Part shown: positions 52,118 to 59,803 of the stretch, in pieces
Layout: every line of letters starts with the position of its first letter
Numbering within the stretch: the first letter of the stretch is position 1
From: Actinomycetota bacterium
Lineage (GTDB): Bacteria > Actinomycetota > Actinomycetes > Nanopelagicales > Nanopelagicaceae
Reading direction: 5' to 3'
Length of the DNA: 64,000 nucleotides
Assembly (NCBI GenBank): GCA_016870975.1
Contig: VGAE01000001.1
Coordinates: 1 to 64,000 of the forward strand
The notes under the pieces: generated by a model
What the model was told of the DNA's origin: nothing
The model's input: the letters and a program-made list of their open reading frames with translations, nothing else
Database searches by the model: none
Program-made: the position numbers and the translations under genes

Positions 52118-52952
52118 ACGCAACTCCCGCAACCGCAAAAGCGATACCTAGATATTGAACTCTGTGAAGTCTCTCTCCGAGGAATCTAAAGGCCAAGATC
52201 GAAGTGAATATTGGGAATAGTGAGCCCAAAACCATCGCTATTGATACCAGACCTTTTGTAGTAGCTACTCCAAGTAAGAAATTTGCTAGAAAATCCGCGA
52301 TTCCTATAAATAGTAAAGTAGGAATATCAACTTTTGTAAAACCTCCTAGACTCCTTGCGCGTAGCGCGATAAATATGCAGATTGTTACGGAAGCTAGTCG
52401 CATCGTTGTCATGGTATGTAACGAATCAACTCTCGCTCCAATCGCAATAAAAGTTAGTGCACCTCCAAATCCCAGAGCTGCTATCACGGCGAAAATTAGA
52501 GGTCGGATTGGCAAACCACCTTTTACCTCCGGACCACTAGCCAAGAAAGCACCTATCAATGCAACTATAAGTCCGATAGTTTGTATGGAAGTTGGTCTCT
52601 CACCCTCAAGAAAAGCAATTGTCAACGGCATGAGGGCTGCCAGAGAAGCTATTGGGCTTACGACTCCCATTCTCCCGGTAGCAAGTCCAGTATAAAAAGC
52701 AAGGAGTCCGATGAATCCGGAAATTCCTGCGATTACTCCTGGGATGAAATAACCGGAAAAAGTTAAGTTCGGGGTTATAAATTCGCGGCCAAAAATTAAA
52801 GTTACCAGGATTGCGCAAATACCGAAAAGTAATCCAAAAAATTGAGAGACCCCAGTGACGGCAATTGAGCGAAATCTTTTGGAGAGGTTTCCAGCTAAAT
52901 AGTCGGCAGTTCCCCAGAGCAAACTTGACAAAAGCGCCAAAATTGAACCCAT
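52101..52952 (-). CDS. EamA/DMT-family transporter
   Basis: Ten predicted helices in two EamA halves. The start ILALLSSLLWGTADYLAGNL has the typical W-G-x-x-D first helix, GVVSPIASLAALMPLTIAFL ends the first half and KGLVSIAMVLGSLFPIFTSI the second. 283 residues, normal. It appears to be a single-gene unit on the minus strand, with the DUF3000 gene divergent 73 nt away. Substrate unknown. Confidence 0.85.
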   Translation of the reverse strand: MGSILALLSSLLWGTADYLAGNLSKRFRSIAVTGVSQFFGLLFGICAILVTLIFGREFITPNLTFSGYFIPGVIAGISGFIGLLAFYTGLATGRMGVVSPIASLAALMPLTIAFLEGERPTSIQTIGLIVALIGAFLASGPEVKGGLPIRPLIFAVIAALGFGGALTFIAIGARVDSLHTMTTMRLASVTICIFIALRARSLGGFTKVDIPTLLFIGIADFLANFLLGVATTKGLVSIAMVLGSLFPIFTSILAFRFLGERLHRVQYLGIAFAVAGVAFISGR

Positions 52953-53024
52953 AACGCCAACCTACCTGAGGGCGCTCCCACGCGCCTTCCGCCTCATTAT
53001 TAATGACTCTCCTACCCTTGGACG

Positions 53025-53582
53025 GTGGCGAGAGATGGCATTCAATTTCAGAAATTTTGTAGTGAGGCAAGAGGCATGCGTTTTAGACCAGAAATTTCAG
53101 TGACCGAGGTTCCCGCACCGGCGAAATTGGCTCCCTTTTCGATTGCATTTAGCGCGGATGTAATGATTGAAGATGATGATGTTGCAACGGGGCGTTTCGT
53201 TATGCTTCACGATCCTAATGAGCAAGAAGCTTGGTCTGGGACCTTCCGCTGCGTCACATTTGTTAGATCTGCGGTTGAAAGTGAGATGCAATCAGATCCG
53301 CTGATGTCAGACGTTGCCTGGACTTGGTTTCAGGATTCACTTAAAGAGGCAGCAGCGCCAAGTAAAGCAACAAGCGGAACGGTCACTCGAGTTTCAAGCG
53401 CATCTTATGGACAGATGGCAGATGCTGAACATTCTGCGGAAATTGAAATCCGCGCATCATGGACCCCAATTTCGGCGGAGAATTTAGAGCGTCATTTTCT
53501 CGCCTGGATCAGACTCCTTGAAGTTTCATCTGGATTAACACCGCTAGCCGATGGCGTAACTTCGTTAACTCCCAGGAATTAA
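53025..53582 (+). CDS. DUF3000 family protein
   Basis: Actinobacterial conserved protein of unknown function. Matches the family along its length: MRFRPEISVTEVPAPAKLAP, then GRFVMLHDPNEQEAWSGTFR, WTWFQDSLKEA and RASWTPISAENLERHFLAWI. GTG 53025 gives 185 residues with the FQKFCSEARGMRFRPE opening. Its stop overlaps the RNase D start (TAATG). The DUF3000-rnd pair is conserved in the phylum, often beside hemE, which is absent here. Function unknown; co-expression with RNase D is the only clue. Confidence 0.87.
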   Translation: MARDGIQFQKFCSEARGMRFRPEISVTEVPAPAKLAPFSIAFSADVMIEDDDVATGRFVMLHDPNEQEAWSGTFRCVTFVRSAVESEMQSDPLMSDVAWTWFQDSLKEAAAPSKATSGTVTRVSSASYGQMADAEHSAEIEIRASWTPISAENLERHFLAWIRLLEVSSGLTPLADGVTSLTPRN

Positions 53583-54871
53583 TGCGAAACCTAACCGCCC
53601 CTGGTGGCGGCACGCGGAAAATTATTGAAAGCGAAGCTCAGTTTTCGCAGGCGCTGCAAGATCTCGCTGGTGGGAGTGGTCCGATTGCCATCGATGCCGA
53701 GCGGGCTAGCGGCTTTAGATATAGCCCCCGGGCTTATCTGATCCAACTCAAAAGGCGAAACGGTGGGCTCCATCTCCTCGATCCGATTGCGCTGCGAAAT
53801 TCGCCCTTAATCGAGAAATTGTCCAAACTTATTTCAGAGAACGAGAGCATCATCCACGCAGGTAGCCAAGACCTGCCTTGTCTACGGGAATTCGGAATTT
53901 TTCCAAAAAAACTATTTGATACCGAGTTGGGAGCGCGCATAGCTGGCTTTCCCAAAGTTGGTCTGGCGCCACTTTGTGAAAATCTTTTAGAGATTTCGTT
54001 GGCCAAAGAACATAGCGCAGTCGATTGGTCGATTCGCCCACTAAGAAGTGAATGGCTGGACTACGCAGCCCTGGATGTTGCGGTGTTAATTGATCTAAGG
54101 GACAAAGTCGAAGCTGCGCTCCGAGACTCCGGCAAACTGGCGTGGGCTGAAGAAGAATTTGCCGCGGCGCTAAAAATGGAGCTTTTGAAGCCGCGACCAG
54201 AACCATGGCGTAGAACTTCAGGCATGCACCAGATTCGCTCGCGTTTTGATTTAGCGCTAATTCGCGCCTTATGGCAAGCCCGAGATGAGATCGCAAAAGA
54301 GATTGATCTTGCGCCAGGCAGATTGCTCAACGATTCGGTCATTATCGAATTGGCCAAGAATAAACCGAAGAAACGTGAGGATTTTCTAGATTTGCCTATT
54401 GTCAAAATGCGAATTCGCAACGAGATTCAATCGGGCTATATCGACCACTGGCTGGTAGTGCTCAATGAGGCTTATCTAATCCCCGAAGAGAATTGGCCAG
54501 AGATGCGAGCTCGCGGTGAATCGTTGCCTGCCCCGAGAATATGGCGTGAGAAGTTCCCAATTGCCAATGCTCAGCTCCAACATGTGAGGCGGAATTTGGC
54601 TGAAGTTTCGGAGAAATACTCTATTCCGCAAGAAAATCTTATTTCCCCCGACACATTAAAGAGAATAATCTTCAATTTGGGGAGGGAGGAAGTTTCGAAA
54701 TACTCAGAGCGGTTGGTATCGGAAATCAGCGCTGCCCTAAGTGATCTCGGAGCTCGAAAATGGCAGGTTGATCTTGTCGCCGATTCCATAGCGCGAGCGA
54801 AAAGTGAGTCAACACCTCCGCCCCTCCCAGGCGATACTGAAGATAGTTCGGAACCCGCGGGCAAAGAGTAA
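53582..54871 (+). CDS. rnd: Ribonuclease D-like 3'-5' exonuclease
   Basis: DEDDy exoribonuclease for RNA 3'-end maturation. GPIAIDAERASGFRYSPRAY gives the ExoI Asp and Glu, SIIHAGSQDLPCLREFGI the ExoII Asp, and EWLDYAALDVAVLIDL the ExoIII Tyr and Asp. An HRDC domain occupies about residues 215-295 and a second helical HRDC-like region about 330-410. Length of 429 matches actinobacterial RNase D. It is followed by a 59-nt gap with a strong palindrome before the iron transporter. Confidence 0.93.
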   Translation: MRNLTAPGGGTRKIIESEAQFSQALQDLAGGSGPIAIDAERASGFRYSPRAYLIQLKRRNGGLHLLDPIALRNSPLIEKLSKLISENESIIHAGSQDLPCLREFGIFPKKLFDTELGARIAGFPKVGLAPLCENLLEISLAKEHSAVDWSIRPLRSEWLDYAALDVAVLIDLRDKVEAALRDSGKLAWAEEEFAAALKMELLKPRPEPWRRTSGMHQIRSRFDLALIRALWQARDEIAKEIDLAPGRLLNDSVIIELAKNKPKKREDFLDLPIVKMRIRNEIQSGYIDHWLVVLNEAYLIPEENWPEMRARGESLPAPRIWREKFPIANAQLQHVRRNLAEVSEKYSIPQENLISPDTLKRIIFNLGREEVSKYSERLVSEISAALSDLGARKWQVDLVADSIARAKSESTPPPLPGDTEDSSEPAGKE

Positions 54872-54879
54872 GTGACTAA

Positions 54880-54903
54880 TTACGCAACAAAAATGTTGCG
54901 TAA
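54880..54903. promoter_or_regulatory. Perfect 10-bp inverted repeat, candidate operator of the iron transporter
   Basis: TTACGCAACA-AAAA-TGTTGCGTAA is a perfect dyad of 24 nt placed 27 nt before the binding-protein ATG. TAGGGT near 54919 could be the -10 element, putting the dyad over the -35 region, a classic repressor position. It does not match the DtxR/IdeR iron box. No U-run follows, so a terminator for rnd is unlikely. The regulator is not identified. Confidence 0.6.
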
Positions 54904-54930
54904 ATCGAGGCCGGATAGTAGGGTCTCTTT

Positions 54931-55935
54931 ATGATGAAAAAAAGTCTGAATCTCCTTTTCTCGCTAGCCCTTCTTTCCACGCTGGCCGCCTGTTCAAACA
55001 ATGCTGAGAACGGGGCGAGCTTGGTCATTTACTCCGGGCGCAGTCAGGAATTTATAGAACCCTTTTTTCAACGCTTTTCAGAAGTGAGTGGGATTGAGGT
55101 TGAAGTGAGATACGGAGATTCCGCAGCACTTGCTGCCCAAATCCTTGAAGAAGGGGAAAATTCCCCGGCTGACCTCTTCCTATCCCAAGATGCAGGCGCC
55201 CTCGGCGCGGTATCTGCAGCAAATATTTTTACAGCGCTCCCAGAGAATTTAACAGGCACAGTTGAACAGAAGTACAGATCCTCTAGTTCCGACTGGCTAG
55301 CGATTACCGGTCGAGCCAGGGTTATAGCTTTCGCCCCAGGCCGAGTAAAAAATCCACCAAATTCGATTGCTGCTCTGACTGATCCAATTTGGAAAGGAAG
55401 AATTGGCATCGCTCCCACCAATTCGTCTTTCCAAACATTTGTAACTGCCATGATTCAGAAGCAAGGAGAGTCGGTAACTGAATCCTGGCTTCGTGGACTA
55501 ATGACAAATTCGGTTAAGTTCTATGAGAAAAATAGTCTCATCGTCCAAGCAATCGATTCAGGCGAGATTGATGCTGGGCTAACTAATCACTATTACAAGT
55601 GGGAAGTCTCGAGAGAGTTAGAACGTCCGATCAATGTCGAGATTTCCTTTTTTGAGCCGGGAGATATTGGCAACCTAGTAAATGTCTCAGGCGCTGGAGT
55701 TTTGGCAAATAGCAAGAATCAAGATAAAGCTTTGCAACTCCTAGCTTTTTTACTAACTAAAGAGGAGCAAGCCAGGTTTGTGGCTGATGCCCAAGAATAC
55801 TCAATTGTTGATCCAAATCTACGTCCAGAAGGTTTGCCTGCTTTAGCTGAGATCAAGTCGCCAAATGTAGATCTAGCCTCTCTATCCGAGTTAGAAACTA
55901 CTCAACGCCTTCTCATTAAGGTCGGCATGTTATAG
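54931..55935 (+). CDS. Iron(III) ABC transporter substrate-binding lipoprotein (FutA/FbpA-like)
   Basis: Periplasm-facing binding protein anchored by a lipid: signal LLFSLALLSTLAACSN with the lipobox Cys at about residue 21. LVIYSGRSQEFIEPFFQRFS is the family start, and NHYYKW supplies the tandem Tyr that ligate Fe3+ in FbpA/FutA; RIGIAPTNSSFQTFVTAM is conserved. 334 residues. Two ATGs (54931, 54934) are equivalent. It begins an operon with permease and ATPase genes, with a palindromic operator candidate upstream. It likely takes up free or weakly chelated ferric iron. Confidence 0.9.
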   Translation: MMKKSLNLLFSLALLSTLAACSNNAENGASLVIYSGRSQEFIEPFFQRFSEVSGIEVEVRYGDSAALAAQILEEGENSPADLFLSQDAGALGAVSAANIFTALPENLTGTVEQKYRSSSSDWLAITGRARVIAFAPGRVKNPPNSIAALTDPIWKGRIGIAPTNSSFQTFVTAMIQKQGESVTESWLRGLMTNSVKFYEKNSLIVQAIDSGEIDAGLTNHYYKWEVSRELERPINVEISFFEPGDIGNLVNVSGAGVLANSKNQDKALQLLAFLLTKEEQARFVADAQEYSIVDPNLRPEGLPALAEIKSPNVDLASLSELETTQRLLIKVGML

Positions 55936-55938
55936 CAA

Positions 55939-57504
55939 ATGACAAGTCTAGATCCTGCAAGAGTTTTGAAGCGAGAGAGTCCCAATGACTCGAAAACTTC
56001 TCCACTTTTGATCATTGCAGGGTTTATGGCGCTCTTCATAGTCGCTCTTCCTTTGTTTTATTTGACCAAACGTGCTCTACAAATAGATGCTGAGACCCTG
56101 AGAATCGTATTCTGGCGCTTTAAATCTGCAGAGATCTTGATTACAACCATTTCGCTCTCTGTTGGAACGGCAATGATTGCCACTCTTCTCGGTATTGGAA
56201 TTGCTTGGTCTCTAAATAGCGTGGCTCTTCCTGGGTTAGGTTTAATTCGCGCTTTAGTTATTCTGCCAATTGCTATCCCCAGTTACGTCTTTGCCTATGC
56301 CTGGCTCTCTCTGGGTTTTCTACCAAAAGGATTTCTAGCTGCATTACTTGTGTTAACGCTTACGACTACTCCCTACGTTACATTAGCAGCATTAGCTACT
56401 TTTCAAAGAGTGGATTCTTCACAAATTGATGTGGCGCAAACCCTTGGATTAAATCAAATCGAAACTTTCCGTCGTGTAACTTTCCCCCAGATTCGTAATG
56501 CTGTTGCCGCTGGGTCACTATTGGTTGCGTTATATGTTCTAAGTGACTTTGGCGCAGTTTCGCTTCTTGGAGTCGACACCTTCACTCGAGCAATTCAAAA
56601 TACTTATCAAGGTAGTTTTGATCGAAGCAGCGCCTCTATTTTGGCATTACCGCTAGTCGCAATTTCTTCTCTTGTAATTTATGCTGAATCTAGTACTCGA
56701 CAACGATCTCGAGTCTTTACAAGTTCGGTTCGAATAGTGAAACGAGCTCCATTTAATCGTTCTAATCGCGCAAAGTTTTTAGCCCTGACATTTATCTTTG
56801 TCTATCTATCGGTCGCGCTGATCATGCCGCTATCGCTATTAATTAATAGGTTTATTTCTCGCCCAAAGCCAATTGATGTTGCCGCATTGATTCAAGCCTC
56901 CATTTCAACTATTAGCGTCTCTCTTCTTGGTGCCTTCTTTGCCTTATTGTTGGCTTTACCGGTTGCGGTATTGGCCGCTAGAAGGTCGCGACTGGGTTTA
57001 TGGTCAGAGCGAGGCGTTCTATTGGTTCATGCTCTCCCAGGAATCGTTATGGGATTAGCGCTCGTTTCCTTTGGCTCAGATTTTCCTACTGTTTATCAAA
57101 CGCTTGGCTTGCTCGCATTTGCTTATGCCATTCTCTTTCTTGCTAGGTCAGTGGGTTCGACTCGAACCTCAATTGCCAAAGTGCCAAAAAATCTCACCGA
57201 GATTGCTGCAACTCTTGGCCAGAATCGTTCCAAGATATTCCTGCGAGTTACGTTGCCAATAGCTGCGCCCGGAGTCCTTGCTGGGACTCTATTAGTCTTT
57301 CTCTCTGCCATGAAAGAATTGCCCGCAACTTTGATGCTCAGACCGACTGGTTTCGAAACACTAGCTACTGAAATATGGAATAACACCGCAATCTTTCGTT
57401 TCAGCGAAGCAGCTCCCTATGCTCTACTGCTCATTGTGATTGCTGCAATTCCAACGTTTTTAATTAGTCGTCCCGATAGAGATTTTGAAAAAGGCGGATA
57501 CTGA
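55939..57504 (+). CDS. Iron(III) ABC transporter permease, fused two-domain (FutB/FbpB-like)
   Basis: Inner-membrane channel with two permease repeats in one chain, as in FbpB/FutB. The EAA-type cytoplasmic loops are seen twice: QTLGLNQIETFRRVTFPQI and ATLGQNRSKIFLRVTLPIA, each ending a repeat of six helices. 521 residues is typical. It starts 3 nt after the binding-protein stop and overlaps the ATPase ATG by one base. MKELPATLMLRPTGFETLAT is the conserved C-terminal segment of iron permeases. Confidence 0.93.
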   Translation: MTSLDPARVLKRESPNDSKTSPLLIIAGFMALFIVALPLFYLTKRALQIDAETLRIVFWRFKSAEILITTISLSVGTAMIATLLGIGIAWSLNSVALPGLGLIRALVILPIAIPSYVFAYAWLSLGFLPKGFLAALLVLTLTTTPYVTLAALATFQRVDSSQIDVAQTLGLNQIETFRRVTFPQIRNAVAAGSLLVALYVLSDFGAVSLLGVDTFTRAIQNTYQGSFDRSSASILALPLVAISSLVIYAESSTRQRSRVFTSSVRIVKRAPFNRSNRAKFLALTFIFVYLSVALIMPLSLLINRFISRPKPIDVAALIQASISTISVSLLGAFFALLLALPVAVLAARRSRLGLWSERGVLLVHALPGIVMGLALVSFGSDFPTVYQTLGLLAFAYAILFLARSVGSTRTSIAKVPKNLTEIAATLGQNRSKIFLRVTLPIAAPGVLAGTLLVFLSAMKELPATLMLRPTGFETLATEIWNNTAIFRFSEAAPYALLLIVIAAIPTFLISRPDRDFEKGGY

Positions 57505-58559
57505 TGACCACGCTGGAAGTAACTGACTTGGGCGTAAAATTTGGAGAGCGTGAAATTCTCAAGAACCTCTCTCTTACCATTCCCTCCGGATCTTATGCAG
57601 CGCTACTAGGTCCATCAGGTTGCGGTAAGACGACTTTGTTACGAACGATTGCCGGCCTAATTCGACCCTCATCAGGAGCTATTCGATTCGGGAAAAAATT
57701 AGTAAGCGTCTCGTCACTTGTTCTTCCTCCACATAAGCGAAATATCGGGTATCTGCCACAAGAGGACGGTTTATTTCCACATCTAACTGTCGGCGAGAAT
57801 ATCGGTTTTGCATTAACGAGAAACGTTCAAGTCCTTGAGCGAAAAGCAATCATTGAAGAGATGATGGACTTAGTTGGATTAAATGGCTTTGAGAATCGAA
57901 AACCTCATGAATTAAGCGGTGGACAACAGACTCGCGTGGCTTTAGCAAGAGCTCTTGCTACGAAACCAGCAATAGTTCTTTTGGATGAGCCTTTCTCGAA
58001 TTTGGATCAAGCTTTGCGTGCAGATGTGAGCGAAGAGGTAGTTGCATTACTGAAGCGCACAAAGACGACTTCTTTGATGGTAACTCATGATCGAGAAGAC
58101 GCACTTGTCTCTGCTGATGTAATAGCCTTAATGCGAGAGGGTCATGTAGTCCAATTTGGAACTCCTGAGAATGTTTATATGCAACCAATTTCTGCCGAAA
58201 TTGCAGAAAGCACCGGAGATGTAATCGAACTTCCGGCAAAACGATTCAAAGGAGGTCGACTGGTCTCACCACTCCATGGGGTTGCCAGCCGTGCTGCCGC
58301 GAGCGCAAAAACACAAAAAGCAGAATTGGGCACTCTCTTAATTAGACCTGAGGAAATCAAGGTTCATACGCCGAGCCGCAAGTATCCAAAGGCGATCATT
58401 CGTGAGATTCACTATTACGGCCACGATGCAATATTAGATTTAGAAATTTCTGGGCTGCGCAAGAATTTAAGAGTGAGAGTAGGTGGCCCCATTAGCTACA
58501 AAGTTGGGTCGACGGTTGGCGTTGAGCACTTCGGCCCAATTCGTTGGGTGAGTAGGTAG
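57504..58559 (+). CDS. Iron(III) ABC transporter ATP-binding protein (FutC/FbpC-like)
   Basis: ABC ATPase of the uptake system. Walker A GPSGCGKTT, Q-loop YLPQEDGLFPHLTV, signature LSGGQQTRVALARAL, Walker B IVLLDEPFSNLD and H-loop VTHDRED are canonical. The last 110 residues form a TOBE-like regulatory domain (TLLIRPEEIKVHTP). The Q-loop wording with E-D-G-L-F-P-H is typical of the FbpC/PotA group. 351 residues. It ends the operon; the thiolase gene follows after 36 nt without a visible terminator. Confidence 0.93.
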   Translation: MTTLEVTDLGVKFGEREILKNLSLTIPSGSYAALLGPSGCGKTTLLRTIAGLIRPSSGAIRFGKKLVSVSSLVLPPHKRNIGYLPQEDGLFPHLTVGENIGFALTRNVQVLERKAIIEEMMDLVGLNGFENRKPHELSGGQQTRVALARALATKPAIVLLDEPFSNLDQALRADVSEEVVALLKRTKTTSLMVTHDREDALVSADVIALMREGHVVQFGTPENVYMQPISAEIAESTGDVIELPAKRFKGGRLVSPLHGVASRAAASAKTQKAELGTLLIRPEEIKVHTPSRKYPKAIIREIHYYGHDAILDLEISGLRKNLRVRVGGPISYKVGSTVGVEHFGPIRWVSR

Positions 58560-58595
58560 ATGACTGGGAAGGCTACCGACGAGTAGAGTTCTGCC

Positions 58596-59801
58596 ATGAA
58601 AACAGCCACCGCCAAAACCAACGTTGTATTAGTCGATGCCGTCCGCACTCCTTTTGGAAAAGCGGGAAGTCTTTACCAAGGGACTCGAGCCGATGACATT
58701 GTCATTCGGTGCATTAGAGGTTTACTAGAGAGAAATCCGCAAGTTAATCCCCGTGAAATTGATGAAGTTGCGATTGCTGCAACCACCCAGTTTGGTGATC
58801 AAGGAATGAATATTGGACGCTCGGCAACGATTCTCGCGGGTATCCCAAATACAGTTCCTGGATACTCAGTTGATCGCTGGTGCGCTGGTGCAATGACTTC
58901 TGTGACGACACTTGCTGGCGCTATAAATATGGGAGCTTACAACTTGGCAATCGCTGGCGGGATTGAACACATGGGTAACCATCCAATGGGTGAAGGCTTT
59001 GATCCAAATCCTAGATATTTAGCCGAGAAGATTGTTGATACCGATGCGCTCTCCATGGGAAATACCGCTGAGAGATTGCACGACAAGCTCCCACATCTTA
59101 CGAAAGAGCGAGCCGATAAGTACGCACTAAATTCGCAGCTAAAAACGGCATCTGCTTACAAGGCTGGAAAGATCCAACCAAATTTAATTCCAGTCGCTGT
59201 TAGAAATCCAGAACAGGGTTGGGGCGTGGCAACGATTGATGAGCCGCCAAGACCTGGGACCACTCTCGAAGCTCTTGCTACCCTAAAAACTCCTTTTAGA
59301 CCAAATGGCCGAGTAACTGCAGGAAATGCTGCTGGGCTAAACGATGGTGCAACTGCGGCTCTATTGGCAAGTGAGAAGAAAACTCAAGAACTAGGTCTTC
59401 CTATAAAGGCTCAGTTGATTACCTTTGCTTTCGCTGGCGTTGAGCCTGAAATCATGGGATATGGACCAGTACCTTCAACAATTAAAGCCTTGGAATTGGC
59501 CGGACTTGGAATTGAAGATATCGGACTATTTGAGATTAACGAAGCATTTTCAATTCAAGTTCTCTCCTTCTTAGATTATTTTGGTATCGCCGACGATGAC
59601 CCTAGAGTAAATATTTACGGCGGAGCGATAGCAGTTGGTCATCCGCTCGCCTCATCTGGAATCCGTTTGATGCTCAATCTTGCTGAAGGTTTTAAAGAGC
59701 ACCCTGAAGTTCGCTACGGAATCACCACTATGTGTATAGGTCTCGGAATGGGTGGCACCGTAATCTGGGAGAACCCTCACTTCAAGGCAAAGGGCAATTA
59801 A
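58596..59801 (+). CDS. fadA: Acetyl-CoA acyltransferase (3-ketoacyl-CoA thiolase)
   Basis: Cleaves 3-ketoacyl-CoA to acetyl-CoA in beta-oxidation. The nucleophile Cys is in SVDRWCAGAMTSV, NEAF is the conserved substrate motif, AVGHPLASSGIR gives the catalytic His and MCIGLGMGGTVIWE the second Cys. 401 residues. The N-terminus VVLVDAVRTPFGKAGSLYQG is typical. It is followed by the FadB homologue 2 nt after its stop. The order rnd...fadA-fadB-dxs-acnA is familiar in actinobacteria; here the iron transporter has been inserted after rnd. Confidence 0.95.
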   Translation: MKTATAKTNVVLVDAVRTPFGKAGSLYQGTRADDIVIRCIRGLLERNPQVNPREIDEVAIAATTQFGDQGMNIGRSATILAGIPNTVPGYSVDRWCAGAMTSVTTLAGAINMGAYNLAIAGGIEHMGNHPMGEGFDPNPRYLAEKIVDTDALSMGNTAERLHDKLPHLTKERADKYALNSQLKTASAYKAGKIQPNLIPVAVRNPEQGWGVATIDEPPRPGTTLEALATLKTPFRPNGRVTAGNAAGLNDGATAALLASEKKTQELGLPIKAQLITFAFAGVEPEIMGYGPVPSTIKALELAGLGIEDIGLFEINEAFSIQVLSFLDYFGIADDDPRVNIYGGAIAVGHPLASSGIRLMLNLAEGFKEHPEVRYGITTMCIGLGMGGTVIWENPHFKAKGN

Positions 59802-59803
59802 AG

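Noticed and set aside
54880-54903. Intrinsic terminator of rnd
   Set aside because: The stem is perfect but the strand after it is TAAATCGAGG rather than a T-run, and it sits in promoter position for the next gene.
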